From an uncultured Clostridia bacterium (lineage in GTDB: Bacteria; Bacillota; Clostridia; TANB77; CAG-508): a stretch of 46,628 nt of DNA. A program made the position numbers and the translations under genes. Shown here piece after piece: positions 6,760 through 16,607 of this stretch (the first letter of the stretch is position 1; each line of letters starts with the position of its first letter). The stretch lies in assembly GCA_944388605.1 (NCBI GenBank), contig CALXJJ010000010.1:1-46628 (forward strand), written 5' to 3'. Below the pieces are notes generated by a model. The model was not told where the DNA came from. It did not search any database and saw only the letters and a program-made list of their open reading frames with translations.

Positions 6760-9417
6760 TTATTTTATAATTTCATAAGCTTCTTCTTTTTCTTTTTGAT
6801 ATACTATTTTCCCAAACTTTACTTCATTCACTTTTTTTTGTATTTCCACTATTACAATAGGCATTAATGATATTAATATAACATATAACCACTGTGTATT
6901 ATTTAATGGAACTAATTCAAATATTTGTGCTATCTGTGGAACTAATACTACTATTACTTGTAAAAATGTTCCTAAAATAAATGCTCCTATTAAATATTTA
7001 TTTTCCATTATATTGGAATTAAAAATTGAACTTTCACTTTTTATATTAAATGCATGAACTAATTCTAACATTCCTAAACACACAAAAGCCATAGTTCTGC
7101 CTACTTCCAGTCCATATAGATTATTTCCCAAACTAAAAGCAAATAATGTAAACATTCCTAACATGGTGCCTTCTAATATTATTTTACTCCACAATCCATC
7201 AGCAAATATTCCTTTTCTGGAATCTCTTGGCTTTCTACTCATTATATTTTTTTCTGGTGGTTCTAAGCCTAATGCAATAGCCGGTATCGAATCTGTTACT
7301 AAATTTATCCAAAGTAATTGGATTGCAAGTAATGGTGATTTAAGCCCTAGCAATAATCCAAAAAATATTGTTACTATTTCACCAATATTAGTTGATATTA
7401 AAAAGTGAATTGCCTTTTTTATGTTATCAAATATGTTTCTTCCTTGTTTTACTGCTTCTACAATTGTAACAAAATTGTCATCTGCAAGTACCATATCAGC
7501 TGCATTTTTTGCAACATCTGTACCATTTTTCCCCATTGCAACACCTATATCTGCATTTTTTAGAGCTGGCGCATCATTTACTCCATCTCCTGTCATTGCA
7601 ACTACAGCTCCTGTAGATCTAAAAGCTTTGACTATTCTTACTTTATGTTCAGGTGATACTCTCGCGAACACACTATATTTCATAATATTTCTTTCTAATG
7701 TTTCATCATCAATTTCATCTAATTCTGCACCAGTAATAGCTAAATCTCTAGCTCTTAATATTCCTAATTCTTTTGCTATAGCTTTTGCTGTTACTATATG
7801 ATCTCCTGTTATCATAACAGTTTTAATCCCTGCTTTTTTACACGTTGCCACTGCCTCTTTTACTCCTTTTCTTGGTGGATCTATCATACCTATTAACCCT
7901 TCAAAAACCAAATCATTTTCTATAGTGTTTGTATCTATTTTATTAGGTAAACTATTTAACATTTTATATGCTACAGCTATAACCCTTAAACTATTTTCAG
8001 CCATTTCATCATTATATCGAATTACATAATTTTTTTTATTTAAATCCAATATATTTTCTTTTTCATTCTCATTAATTTTAGTACATCTATTTAATAATAC
8101 ATCTGGTGCACCCTTTGTAATAATTAAATATCCGTTTCCATTTTTATGTATTGTTGTCATCATCTTTCTAGTAGAATCAAATGGTATTTCTCCTATTCTA
8201 GGATATATTTTATATAATTCATTTTTGTTTTTTGATATATTAAGTCCTGCATTTACTATTGCTACTTCTGTTGCTTCACCATTTACTATAAATTTCCCTT
8301 GGTTATACTCTATTTCAGAATCTGTACACATTGTACCTAACTCTAATATCTTATTATTATTATTTCCTAGTATATCTATAAATTTAACTACTTGCATTTT
8401 ATTTTGTGTAAGAGTTCCTGTTTTATCAGAACATATAACACTACTACTTCCTAGAGTTTCAACTGCTGGTAATTTTCTGATTATACTATTTTTCCTTGCC
8501 ATCTTAGTAACACCAATTGATAACATTATCGTTACTATTGCTGGTAATCCTTCTGGAATTGCTGCAACTGCTAACCCTACAGAAGTCATAAACATTTCTA
8601 TAGGATCTATTTGTTTTATTAGTCCTATAATAAATATTAGTCCACATATTACTAAGCATGCTATTCCTAACATTTTTCCTACTTCACCTAATTTTTTCTG
8701 AATTGGTGTTTCTGGTGATTCATCATTTATTATCATTTTTGCAATCTTTCCAACTTTAGTATTCATTCCAATATCTGTAACGATTGCTTCAGCATGCCCA
8801 TTTACTATAATTGTTGTAGCAAAAACCATATTTAATAAATCACCATCCATTGTTTTTTCTTTAAATATAGCTTTTGCATCTTTCGTAACTGGTGTTGTTT
8901 CTCCTGTTAAGCTAGATTCTTCTACTTTAAGGTCATATGTATTAATAAGTCTAGCATCTGCTGATATATAATTTCCTGCTTCTAATATTAAAATATCTCC
9001 TGGTACAACTTCTACTGAAGGAATTGTAATCATTTTTCCATTTCTTCTTACTTTAGCTACAGGTGCTGTCATATTCTTTAAAGCTTCTAAAGATTTTTCT
9101 GCTTTAGATTCTTGTATTAATCCCATAATCGCATTGAATACAACTATTGCAATTATAATTATTGAATCCATATAATCTCCTGTTCCCTGTACTTTTGCAA
9201 TAATCGCCGAAACTATAGAAGCTATTATTAATATAATTATCATAAAATCATTAAACTGTTTAAGAAATTTTACAATCAAACTTTCTTTTTTCTTTTCTGC
9301 TAATTTATTTTCTCCAAATTCTATTCTTCTTTTTTTTACTTCTTCATCAGTTAATCCATACTCAATGTTTGTCCTTAATCTTTTCTTAGTCTCTAAAATA
9401 TCCATTGTATGCCACAT
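6760..9417 (-). CDS. P2A-type cation ATPase, Ca2+-transporting family
   Basis: ATP-driven cation pump of the membrane, closest in layout to PacL/YloB and SERCA calcium pumps. With the start at 9417 it has 885 residues. Visible in order: N-terminal cytoplasmic cation-ATPase domain, paired membrane helices, the actuator motif LTGET (170-174), the membrane-site motif AAIPEGLPA (near 286-294) on helix 4, the phosphorylation motif SDKTGTLT with Asp331, the nucleotide-binding domain (KGAPDVLL), the hinge MTGDGVNDAPALKNADIGVAMG, and six C-terminal membrane helices. The frame is open to 9435, but AAAGGA at 9431-9426 sits nine bases before ATG 9417 and supports the shorter start. A compact hairpin lies just upstream. 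It is divergent from ytaF, a MntP-family relative, so a shared link to divalent cations is possible. Confidence 0.93.
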   Translation of the reverse strand: MWHTMDILETKKRLRTNIEYGLTDEEVKKRRIEFGENKLAEKKKESLIVKFLKQFNDFMIIILIIASIVSAIIAKVQGTGDYMDSIIIIAIVVFNAIMGLIQESKAEKSLEALKNMTAPVAKVRRNGKMITIPSVEVVPGDILILEAGNYISADARLINTYDLKVEESSLTGETTPVTKDAKAIFKEKTMDGDLLNMVFATTIIVNGHAEAIVTDIGMNTKVGKIAKMIINDESPETPIQKKLGEVGKMLGIACLVICGLIFIIGLIKQIDPIEMFMTSVGLAVAAIPEGLPAIVTIMLSIGVTKMARKNSIIRKLPAVETLGSSSVICSDKTGTLTQNKMQVVKFIDILGNNNNKILELGTMCTDSEIEYNQGKFIVNGEATEVAIVNAGLNISKNKNELYKIYPRIGEIPFDSTRKMMTTIHKNGNGYLIITKGAPDVLLNRCTKINENEKENILDLNKKNYVIRYNDEMAENSLRVIAVAYKMLNSLPNKIDTNTIENDLVFEGLIGMIDPPRKGVKEAVATCKKAGIKTVMITGDHIVTAKAIAKELGILRARDLAITGAELDEIDDETLERNIMKYSVFARVSPEHKVRIVKAFRSTGAVVAMTGDGVNDAPALKNADIGVAMGKNGTDVAKNAADMVLADDNFVTIVEAVKQGRNIFDNIKKAIHFLISTNIGEIVTIFFGLLLGLKSPLLAIQLLWINLVTDSIPAIALGLEPPEKNIMSRKPRDSRKGIFADGLWSKIILEGTMLGMFTLFAFSLGNNLYGLEVGRTMAFVCLGMLELVHAFNIKSESSIFNSNIMENKYLIGAFILGTFLQVIVVLVPQIAQIFELVPLNNTQWLYVILISLMPIVIVEIQKKVNEVKFGKIVYQKEKEEAYEIIK

Positions 9418-9432
9418 AAAAATCATTCCTTT

Positions 9433-9485
9433 CATTTGATATCAATCTAACTTACATTAGATTCTTTTGTTTCTCATATCAAATG
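9433..9485 (-). promoter_or_regulatory. Nested leader hairpin before the cation ATPase
   Basis: CATTTGATAT (9433-9442) pairs with ATATCAAATG (9476-9485), enclosing a second hairpin AATCTAA/TTAGATT. On the transcript the outer stem ends directly at the AAAGGA ribosome site, so folding could affect translation. No known riboswitch class was recognised; it lacks the conserved yybP-ykoY manganese motif. Confidence 0.4.
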
Positions 9486-9630
9486 TATATTCATTTATTT
9501 TATATATATGACAACAAAAAAATATTTTTTCATATTATGTAAATAGTAGACTATCTTAAACATTTTTTCTGTTTATAATGTTTTATGTCTTTAATATACT
9601 CATACTATTGTATAACATGAGGTGATAGAT

Positions 9631-10275
9631 ATGTTTAGTTATATAATATTAGCTTTATCTTCTAGTATTGATTCACTTGGAATTGGTATTAGTTATGGTA
9701 TTAGAAAAACTAAAATTAAAATTAGTGCAAAATTATTGCTTTTCTTTTTATCTATATTTATAACTAGTTTGTCCATTTATTTAGGTAATATACTTGCATA
9801 TATCTTACCTGAAAAAGTATCTTATTTTATTGGTTCGTTCATCCTAATTATAATGGGTGGATTTATTATATATCAAATAAAACAAGATATTCCATCAATT
9901 CCAAATGATATTTGTATTAAATCTAAAAAAACATATAAATTTATTATTAACTGGCTTGGAATTACTATACACATTATTAAAAATCCTATTTATTCTGATT
10001 TAGATAATTCTAATTACATAGACTTAAAAGAATCTATATATCTAGGGATAGCACTTTCACTAGATTCTTTATGTATTGGAATAGGTTGTAGTATTATAGG
10101 CCTTAATTCATTTCTATTTCCAATTCTAGTTAGCACTTTCCAAATTTTATTTCTCTCTATTGGAAGATATATTGGTGAAAAAGTAAGTAGAATATCATTT
10201 ATACCTGAAAATATCTGGAATATGATATCTGGAATATTGCTTATTTTTATTGGTATTATAAAATTATTCATTTAA
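9631..10275 (+). CDS. ytaF: Sporulation membrane protein of the YtaF/MntP family
   Basis: A 214-residue polytopic membrane protein with two repeated halves, each carrying an aspartate inside a membrane helix: ALSSSIDSLGIGISYGIRK at the N-terminus and ALSLDSLCIGIGCSIIG near residue 145. This matches YtaF, the sporulation-associated branch of the MntP manganese exporter family (DUF204). Transport of a divalent cation is inferred from the family. About six membrane helices are predicted by eye. The reading frame opens at GTG 9622, but GAGG (9619-9622) belongs to the ribosome site, giving ATG 9631 as the better start with eight-base spacing. It converges on smc and shares a terminator with it. 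Confidence 0.85.
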   Translation: MFSYIILALSSSIDSLGIGISYGIRKTKIKISAKLLLFFLSIFITSLSIYLGNILAYILPEKVSYFIGSFILIIMGGFIIYQIKQDIPSIPNDICIKSKKTYKFIINWLGITIHIIKNPIYSDLDNSNYIDLKESIYLGIALSLDSLCIGIGCSIIGLNSFLFPILVSTFQILFLSIGRYIGEKVSRISFIPENIWNMISGILLIFIGIIKLFI

Positions 10276-10300
10276 GAGGCTAGAATACCTAGCCTCTTAA
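10272..10300. terminator. Bidirectional terminator between ytaF and smc
   Basis: TTAAGAGGCTAG and CTAGCCTCTTAA form a perfect 12-bp stem with loop AATAC. It lies between two convergent genes. Confidence 0.8.
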
Positions 10301-10317
10301 TAAAAATTATTTCGTTT

Positions 10318-13300
10318 TTATAAATTTCCTATTTTTTCTTTTGCTAATTTCATTGAAAGTAATTTGCTTATTCCGTTTTCCTCCATTGTTATTCCATATA
10401 CAGTATCTGCAACTTCCATTGTACCTTTTCTATGAGTAATTACTAAAAATTGTGTTTGCTTACTAAATTTTTTTAAATATTCTGCAAATCTATATACATT
10501 TACATCATCTAAAGCTGCTTCTATTTCATCTAATATGCAAAATGGCGCTGGATTTATTTTTAATATTGCAAATAATAAAGCTATTGCAGTAAATGCCTTT
10601 TCACCACCTGAAAGTAACATCATATTTTGCAATTTTTTCCCTGTAGGTTGTACACGTATATCTATTCCACACTCTAATATATTATTTTCATCTTCCAAAA
10701 TTAATTCAGCTTTTCCTCCTCCAAATAATTCTATAAATACATCATTAAAATTCTTATTTATTTCTTTAAACTTTTGTGCAAATTGTTCTTGCATTTCTTT
10801 TGTCATATCTATGATTACTTTTCTCAATTTATTTGCAGAACTTTCTAAATCTAATCTTTGTTCACACATAAAATCATATCTTTCTTTCGTTTTTTTATAT
10901 TCATCTATAGAATCTACATTCACACTTCCCAATTCTTTTATTGCTTCTTTTAATTCACTTACTTGCTTTGTAGCAACTGTTATATTTTCAGGTCTTTTAA
11001 AACCTTCTGTTTTATTTGGAGTAAGTCTATAATCTTCCCACATAGAATTAATAATATGTTCTAAATCTTGTTCGTATTTTGATTTTTTTAATTCTACCTT
11101 ATTTATTTGATTATTCAATTCTTCTATACTTGCATATTGTTCTGTTATTTTTTCTTCAATTTCATACAATTTTTCTTGTTTTATTTCTCTCTGATTTTTT
11201 AATTCTTCTATTTTTTCTTTACTGCTTTTTGTTTTTTCTTTTACCTCTAATATCTCCTTATTTAAATTATCTATTTTATTTAATAGATTATCATTTTCTT
11301 TTTTATATTCATCTATTTTATTATTTTTTGTTTCAAGATTTAATATATTACTTTTTATTTCTTCATTAATTCTATTTATAATTTCATTTATTGAATCCTT
11401 GCTTTCATCAAAAGATGATACAGAAATTTTTAAATTTGTTATATTAAATTTTAAATCATCAATATATATTTGTTCATCTTTATTCTTGTTTGCGAATTGT
11501 TCTATTTCTATACTTGTTTTTTCTAATTCTTCATCTATTTCATCTACTGTTTTTTTCATATTATCTTTATTTAATAATATATTTTCTTTTTCACTCTTTA
11601 AGCTTTCTTTTTCGCTTTTTAATTTATTTATTTCTCTTTCAGTTACTGAAATTTTTTCTTCCAATACTAATATTTTTTGTTTTTCTGTTGCATACTCAAT
11701 TTCCTTTTCTTGTAAACTTTTTTCTTTTTTTGCTCCTTCTTCTATATCTTCTGATATTCTATTTGTATATTGCTCTTTTTCATATTTTACTTTTTCTAAT
11801 TCTTTTTCTAATTCAGCTATTTTAAATTTTAAATCTTTTATTTCTTCTTTTCTACCAAGTATATTTACAGTTCTGTTCTGTACAGATCCTCCTGTTATTG
11901 CACCTGATGGGTTTATTACATCTCCAGATATTGTAACAATTCTAAAAGAATAATTATTTAATTTTGCAAGTTTTATGGCAGTATCCATATCTTTAACTAT
12001 TACTGTTCTTCCTAAAAGATTATTTATAATTCCATCATATTTTTTATCGTATTTTACTAATTTTGAAGCTATCCCAATAATTCCATCTATATTATTTTTG
12101 CTAAATTTTTCTATCATTTTCCCTTTTACAGAACTTATTGGTAAAAATGATGCCCTTCCTAAATTGTTTTTTCTTAAATATTCTACTAATCTTTTTGCTT
12201 CTTCTTCTTTCTCTGTAACTATATTCTGCATACTCAATCCTAAACTCATTTCTATTGCTATTTCATATTCTTTAGGAACATTTATTAAATCAGCTAATAC
12301 TCCATGTACTCCTTTTTTTATTTCTTCATTTTTATCACATGCTAAAAGCAAAGATTTTACACTTCTTGTATATCCTTCCTTTTCTTTTTCTGTTTCTTGC
12401 AAAAACTTATATCTTGCTTCTTTCATTTTTAGTTCATAATTAATTTTATTTTCTTTTTCTTCATATTCTTTTATATGTTTAGAAATATTCTGTTTTTCTT
12501 TTTTTATTTTTTCTACTTCTTCTAAAAGTTTATTCCTCTCTAATTCAATATTATAAAATGTACTTGAATTCTCTTGTTTTTCTATTTGTAATCCATCTTT
12601 TTGCATTATATTTGTTCTTATTTCATCTTCTATATTTTTTAATCTTTTCTCTATATTCTCTATATTAGCATCTGCTTTTTTTATATTTGCTGATAATTCA
12701 TATTTTTCTTCTATTCTTTGCTCTTGGTATTCTTTCTTTTTCTCAATTTCTAAAGCTTTTTCGGATAATTTTTCTGTAAGTTTATTTAGTTCTTGTTCCT
12801 TTTGTTCCAATTCTTTTAAATATTTTTCTCTATTTTTTTCTAAATCTTCTTTCTTATTAGTTCTTTCTTTTGTTTCTCCTTCTAATTCTATTAATCTTTT
12901 TTCTATATCTTCAATCTCTATTTGTAATCTATTTTTATTTTCTTCATTATTAGATATTTTTTGTTTAGAAACTTCTATTTCTGTATTTATTTTTTCTATT
13001 TTATTTGCACTCTCAAATCCAATATTTTGTGTTTTTTCTATATCTGATGTTATTTTGTCAACTTCCATTTTTAAACTATCTTTTTCATTTTTTATTTTAT
13101 TTAATGAATTATCCATATCTTTTCTTTGAGAATCTAATATATTTTTATCATCACCAATTTGTTTTATCTTTTCTTTATACGTATCAATATTAGTTAAAAA
13201 TAATCCAACTTCTATATTTTTTAGTTCTTCTCTTAAATCTAAAAAGTGTCTCGCTTTATCTGCTTGAATCTTAAGTGGTTCTATATTTCCTTCTATTTCT

Positions 13301-13887
13301 GATAATATATCATTTATTCTAAGTAAATTTAACTTAGTCTGTTCTAATTTTTTCTCTGACTCTTGTTTTCTTACACGATATTTTACAATACCAGCTGCTT
13401 CTTCAAAAATATGTCTTCTGTCTTCTGATTTATTACTTAATATTTCATCTATTTTACCTTGACCTATTATACTATATCCATCTTTTCCAATTCCAGTATC
13501 CATAAACAACTCTAAAATATCTTTTAATCTGCATGGTACTTTATTTATAAAATACCCTGTTTCACCACTTCTATATATTTTTCTTGTTACCGTTACTTCT
13601 GAATATTCAATTGGTAATTCTCCATCTGTATTATCTATTATTATAGAGCCTTCTGCAAATCCTAAAGATTTTCTTGCTTGTGTACCTGCAAAAATAATAT
13701 CTTCAGATTTTGCTCCTCTTAGTGATTTCATACTTTGTTCACCTAAAATCCATCTGATAGCATCTGATATATTACTTTTCCCTGAACCATTTGGTCCTAT
13801 AACACTAGTAATTCCTGGTTTGAATTCTAATACAGTTTTATCTGCAAATGATTTAAATCCTTGTAATTCTAATCTCTTTAAGTACAT
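10318..13887 (-). CDS. smc: Chromosome segregation protein SMC
   Basis: Structural-maintenance-of-chromosomes ATPase that compacts and separates sister chromosomes as a ScpAB-bound dimer. The 1189-residue length is typical. The N-terminus MYLKRLELQGFKSFADK leads to Walker A GPNGSGKSN (about 31-39). Two long coiled coils, rich in Glu and Lys, flank the hinge domain (about 500-660; SSVKGKMIEKF, GRASFLPI, TGGSVQNRTVNILGR). Near the C-terminus lie the signature motif LLSGGEKA and Walker B FCILDEIEAALDD. The frame opens at GTG 13899, but AAAGGTGG sits eight bases before ATG 13887 and yields the standard SMC beginning. The MTAN-like gene lies just upstream, so both are probably co-transcribed. ScpA and ScpB are not in the window. 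Confidence 0.97.
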   Translation of the reverse strand: MYLKRLELQGFKSFADKTVLEFKPGITSVIGPNGSGKSNISDAIRWILGEQSMKSLRGAKSEDIIFAGTQARKSLGFAEGSIIIDNTDGELPIEYSEVTVTRKIYRSGETGYFINKVPCRLKDILELFMDTGIGKDGYSIIGQGKIDEILSNKSEDRRHIFEEAAGIVKYRVRKQESEKKLEQTKLNLLRINDILSEIEGNIEPLKIQADKARHFLDLREELKNIEVGLFLTNIDTYKEKIKQIGDDKNILDSQRKDMDNSLNKIKNEKDSLKMEVDKITSDIEKTQNIGFESANKIEKINTEIEVSKQKISNNEENKNRLQIEIEDIEKRLIELEGETKERTNKKEDLEKNREKYLKELEQKEQELNKLTEKLSEKALEIEKKKEYQEQRIEEKYELSANIKKADANIENIEKRLKNIEDEIRTNIMQKDGLQIEKQENSSTFYNIELERNKLLEEVEKIKKEKQNISKHIKEYEEKENKINYELKMKEARYKFLQETEKEKEGYTRSVKSLLLACDKNEEIKKGVHGVLADLINVPKEYEIAIEMSLGLSMQNIVTEKEEEAKRLVEYLRKNNLGRASFLPISSVKGKMIEKFSKNNIDGIIGIASKLVKYDKKYDGIINNLLGRTVIVKDMDTAIKLAKLNNYSFRIVTISGDVINPSGAITGGSVQNRTVNILGRKEEIKDLKFKIAELEKELEKVKYEKEQYTNRISEDIEEGAKKEKSLQEKEIEYATEKQKILVLEEKISVTEREINKLKSEKESLKSEKENILLNKDNMKKTVDEIDEELEKTSIEIEQFANKNKDEQIYIDDLKFNITNLKISVSSFDESKDSINEIINRINEEIKSNILNLETKNNKIDEYKKENDNLLNKIDNLNKEILEVKEKTKSSKEKIEELKNQREIKQEKLYEIEEKITEQYASIEELNNQINKVELKKSKYEQDLEHIINSMWEDYRLTPNKTEGFKRPENITVATKQVSELKEAIKELGSVNVDSIDEYKKTKERYDFMCEQRLDLESSANKLRKVIIDMTKEMQEQFAQKFKEINKNFNDVFIELFGGGKAELILEDENNILECGIDIRVQPTGKKLQNMMLLSGGEKAFTAIALLFAILKINPAPFCILDEIEAALDDVNVYRFAEYLKKFSKQTQFLVITHRKGTMEVADTVYGITMEENGISKLLSMKLAKEKIGNL

Positions 13888-13906
13888 TTGTTTTTCCACC
13901 TTTTTA

Positions 13907-14485
13907 TTAATCTTTTAGTATATCTAATCCTGATGTTAACTCAAATATATTTTTATCTTTTAAATTTTCATAGTATCCATCAAAACTTAAATTATCACTT
14001 ACTTTTTTGATTGAAACTAATGGTATATCATATTTATCACATAAAATGCTTATTGAATGTAATTCCATATCAAATAAACATTCTTCTTCTAAATCTGTAT
14101 CAGTAACAAAACATTCTGCAGAATAACATGGCTTTTCTTCTAATTTATCTACTTTATCTAATTTTTTAAATCCATAATCTAGCATATCATATTTTTCTTC
14201 TCCTGGTATTTCCCATTCATAATTCATTGAATAACTTACACAATACCATTTTCCTATTTCTAATATAGTAGAACCTGCATATCCAATATTTATAATTTTA
14301 TCAGGTTTCCCATTTTCACATATATATTTTGTTAAACTAATTGCTGTCCTCTGTTTTCCTATTCCAGTTATTAATAAAGAGGTATTTTCTTTTCTATATA
14401 TTTCATTTGATATTTTCTCTAATCCTAGTTTTTCTGCAATTTGAATTGCCTCTTTTTCCATTGCTATACAATATAATTTTTCCAT
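13907..14485 (-). CDS. MTA/SAH nucleosidase-like (phosphorylase superfamily) protein
   Basis: A 192-residue member of the purine nucleoside phosphorylase/MTAN superfamily, whose enzymes split methylthioadenosine or S-adenosylhomocysteine to recycle SAM by-products. Visible: the N-terminal strand MEKLYCIAMEKEA, the ligand-binding turn TGIGKQRTA, IINIGYAGS, the catalytic-glutamate motif FDMELHSI (usually VDMEGAA) and the catalytic-aspartate motif VSIKKVSDN near residue 165. It is shorter than classical MTAN (about 230) and replaces the usual GGAA with LHSI, so the substrate is uncertain. The start ATG 14485 fits the family. It precedes smc, probably in the same operon. Confidence 0.75.
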   Translation of the reverse strand: MEKLYCIAMEKEAIQIAEKLGLEKISNEIYRKENTSLLITGIGKQRTAISLTKYICENGKPDKIINIGYAGSTILEIGKWYCVSYSMNYEWEIPGEEKYDMLDYGFKKLDKVDKLEEKPCYSAECFVTDTDLEEECLFDMELHSISILCDKYDIPLVSIKKVSDNLSFDGYYENLKDKNIFELTSGLDILKD

Positions 14486-14648
14486 TTTATTTCAAATCCT
14501 TTTCATATTTTTTTAATTATATCACTATATGACAAAATCCGCAATAATTTTCTTTTATCCTATTTTAAAGGTTTTTGTAACAATCTTTTACTATTTTGCA
14601 TACAATATTATATATTGGTAATAATCTTTAGAAAGGACGTGATATAGT

Positions 14649-15860
14649 ATGTCTAAAATGATATATTTAGATAACAATGCTACTACAAAAGTTGATAATG
14701 AAGTTCTTAATGCAATGTTACCATATTTTCAAAATGAATATGCTAATCCTAGCAATGTTTATAGTTTTAGTAAAAAAATAAAAGAAGATATAGCAAAAGC
14801 AAGGCTTAGTATAGCAAGACTTATAAATGCCAATAGTAATGAAATTATATTTACAAGTTGTGCAAGTGAAAGTAATAACACAGCTATTATGTCTGCTGTA
14901 AGAAATAATCCTAATAAACATCACTTAATTACAACTTGTGTAGAACACTCTTCTATTTTAGAAACAATGAAATATTTAGAATCAATTGGTTATGATGTTA
15001 CTTATCTTTCAGTAGATTCTAAAGGAAGAATTAATTTAGAAGAATTACGTAATTCAATAAGACCTGATACTCTTTTAATATCTATCATGTTTGCAAATAA
15101 TGAAATAGGTAATATTTTTCCTATTAAGGATATTGGAAATATTGCGAAACAATATGGGATTCTTTTTCATGTTGATGCTGTACAGATTATTGGTAAAGCT
15201 AGAATTGATGTTAAAGCTATGAATATTGATACTTTATCATTGTCTGGTCACAAAATATATGCTCCTAAAGGAGTAGGTGTACTTTATGTAAAAAATGATA
15301 CTCCTTATACTTCACTTATATTTGGAGGGCATCAAGAACAAAGTAGACGTGCAGGAACTGAAAATGTTGCATATATTGCTGGACTAGGAAAAGCTGCTGA
15401 TATAATAATGAATGATAATTATAGAGTTAATATAAAAATATCTAGTCTTAGAGATTATATGGAAAAAAAAATATTAGATACAATTCCTAATGTAACAATT
15501 TATGGTGACTTATATAATAGAGTTCCTAATACCTCTAGTATATCATTTTCTGGAGTTCAAGGCAAAGATTTATTATTTGCCTTAGATAATCATAATATAT
15601 GTGTTTCTACTGGTTCAGCATGTAGTGCAGGATTTTTGAAAAATTCACATGTTCTCGAAATGATGCATGCTGATTTAACTCACTCTAGCCCTATTCGTAT
15701 TAGTCTTGGAAAATATAATACTAAAGAAGAAATTGATTATTTTACAAATATTCTAATACCTATTATTAAAAAATTAAGAATTGATTCAAATATTTCAATC
15801 AGATCAAATCGGAACACTGTAAAATTTGTATTAATTAAAATTGTTCTCTACTTAGTATAA
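14649..15860 (+). CDS. Cysteine desulfurase (NifS/IscS family)
   Basis: PLP enzyme that takes sulfur from cysteine as an enzyme-bound persulfide for Fe-S clusters or thiolated tRNA. The 403-residue protein shows YLDNNATTKVD at the N-terminus, the cofactor-binding histidine in CVEHSSI, HVDAVQ, the PLP lysine (Lys202) in SLSGHKIYAPKG, RAGTENV, and the sulfur-acceptor cysteine (Cys325) in STGSACSAG. Everything needed for catalysis is present. GAAAGGACGTGAT precedes the ATG. There is no iscU or thiI neighbour. Oddity: the last 19 or so residues (from SIRSNRNTVKF onward) are encoded by sequence matching the 5' part of the dispersed repeat, so the natural C-terminus has been replaced by repeat-derived codons. 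Confidence 0.93.
   Translation: MSKMIYLDNNATTKVDNEVLNAMLPYFQNEYANPSNVYSFSKKIKEDIAKARLSIARLINANSNEIIFTSCASESNNTAIMSAVRNNPNKHHLITTCVEHSSILETMKYLESIGYDVTYLSVDSKGRINLEELRNSIRPDTLLISIMFANNEIGNIFPIKDIGNIAKQYGILFHVDAVQIIGKARIDVKAMNIDTLSLSGHKIYAPKGVGVLYVKNDTPYTSLIFGGHQEQSRRAGTENVAYIAGLGKAADIIMNDNYRVNIKISSLRDYMEKKILDTIPNVTIYGDLYNRVPNTSSISFSGVQGKDLLFALDNHNICVSTGSACSAGFLKNSHVLEMMHADLTHSSPIRISLGKYNTKEEIDYFTNILIPIIKKLRIDSNISIRSNRNTVKFVLIKIVLYLV
15801..15840 (+). repeat. Dispersed repeat fragment inside the desulfurase 3' end (copy 8)
   Basis: CAAATCGGAA, then TAAAATTTGTATTAATT, aligns with the family start CAAATCGGAA...TAAAATTTGTACTAATT with only a few differences. It is translated as the C-terminal tail of the cysteine desulfurase. 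The rest of the repeat is absent. Confidence 0.6.
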
Positions 15861-15899
15861 TTAAATTATCTAGTAAACGTAAATTTTGCAAATATAAAT

Positions 15900-15929
15900 T
15901 TGACACTTTACATAAATTTATGATATAAT
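15900..15929 (+). promoter_or_regulatory. Promoter of the repeat-protein gene at 15999
   Basis: TTGACA (15900-15905), 18-base spacer, TATAAT (15924-15929). The predicted leader is about 63 nt. Confidence 0.7.
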
Positions 15930-15998
15930 ATTTTAGATTTTTTAATTAGTTGGTCAGTCTAATAAAACATTAACAACTTAAATACTAGGAGGATTTTT

Positions 15999-16607
15999 AT
16001 GCGGTCACTGCAAGTTTCACATTTTATTACAAATATTACAAACAGCACTGAAAGATGTAAATGGTCTCGTCTCATAAAAAAAAATCCATATATTGTTAAA
16101 CTTATATGTTTTCTTGAAGATGAATTAGGAGAACTTCCTTTTAGTACTATTGTAGAAATAAGACGTACAATTGAATATAATATACCAATCCTTAAGATTA
16201 AAGATTACATCAAACCATATTTAGCTTCAAGCGAAATTGAGTATCTTATGCAAATTTTACGTGAGATTCATGATGAAGATAAAATAAAACTATATATCAA
16301 TCCAGAACTTAATCAAGATCAAAGATGGATTGTTGGTTTTGGCTTTAAATGTGGGCTAAATGCTATGGAAACTTCTGTTTTTGCTAACCCAATTTTTTCT
16401 TCTACACAAATGTACCAAATTCTGCTTGGAATAACAAATGGTTTAACAATTGATGAAATTAATTGTTATGCTAAACCTTGGTTTGATACGAGCTTTATGG
16501 AATTATTAAGAAATTCTTTTTTTCATTTTTCAAACTTAAACTTATATAGTGTTTTATCTCTTTATACTCCTTCATATGCGAGTAAATTGAATAATTTTTT
16601 AGCTTAA
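15999..16607 (+). CDS. Unknown protein with degenerate helical repeats
   Basis: A 202-residue protein of unknown function. The second half contains at least two related units of about 35 residues: YINPELNQDQRWIVGFGFKCGLN, then FANPIFSSTQMYQILLGITNGL and YAKPWFDTSFMELLRNSF. They share the pattern [YF]-A/I-x-P-x-[FL]-(x)n-Q-M-x-x-[IL]. Units of this kind (YADPKFNWEQM-type) occur in gut Firmicute proteins of unknown role, often near mobile DNA; this link is from memory of the pattern. The N-terminal 110 residues show no recognisable domain and there is no membrane segment. The start is strong: AGGAGG six bases before the ATG. It has its own promoter and terminator and is therefore a single-gene unit. 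Confidence 0.6.
   Translation: MRSLQVSHFITNITNSTERCKWSRLIKKNPYIVKLICFLEDELGELPFSTIVEIRRTIEYNIPILKIKDYIKPYLASSEIEYLMQILREIHDEDKIKLYINPELNQDQRWIVGFGFKCGLNAMETSVFANPIFSSTQMYQILLGITNGLTIDEINCYAKPWFDTSFMELLRNSFFHFSNLNLYSVLSLYTPSYASKLNNFLA

Noticed and set aside
9440..9620. yybP-ykoY manganese riboswitch before the cation ATPase or ytaF
   Set aside because: The conserved loop sequences of that class are absent; only simple hairpins are visible.
10535..13193. Plus-strand ORFs opposite smc and other long genes
   Set aside because: They are hydrophobic or low-complexity antisense shadows of A-rich coding sequence, without ribosome sites or family motifs.
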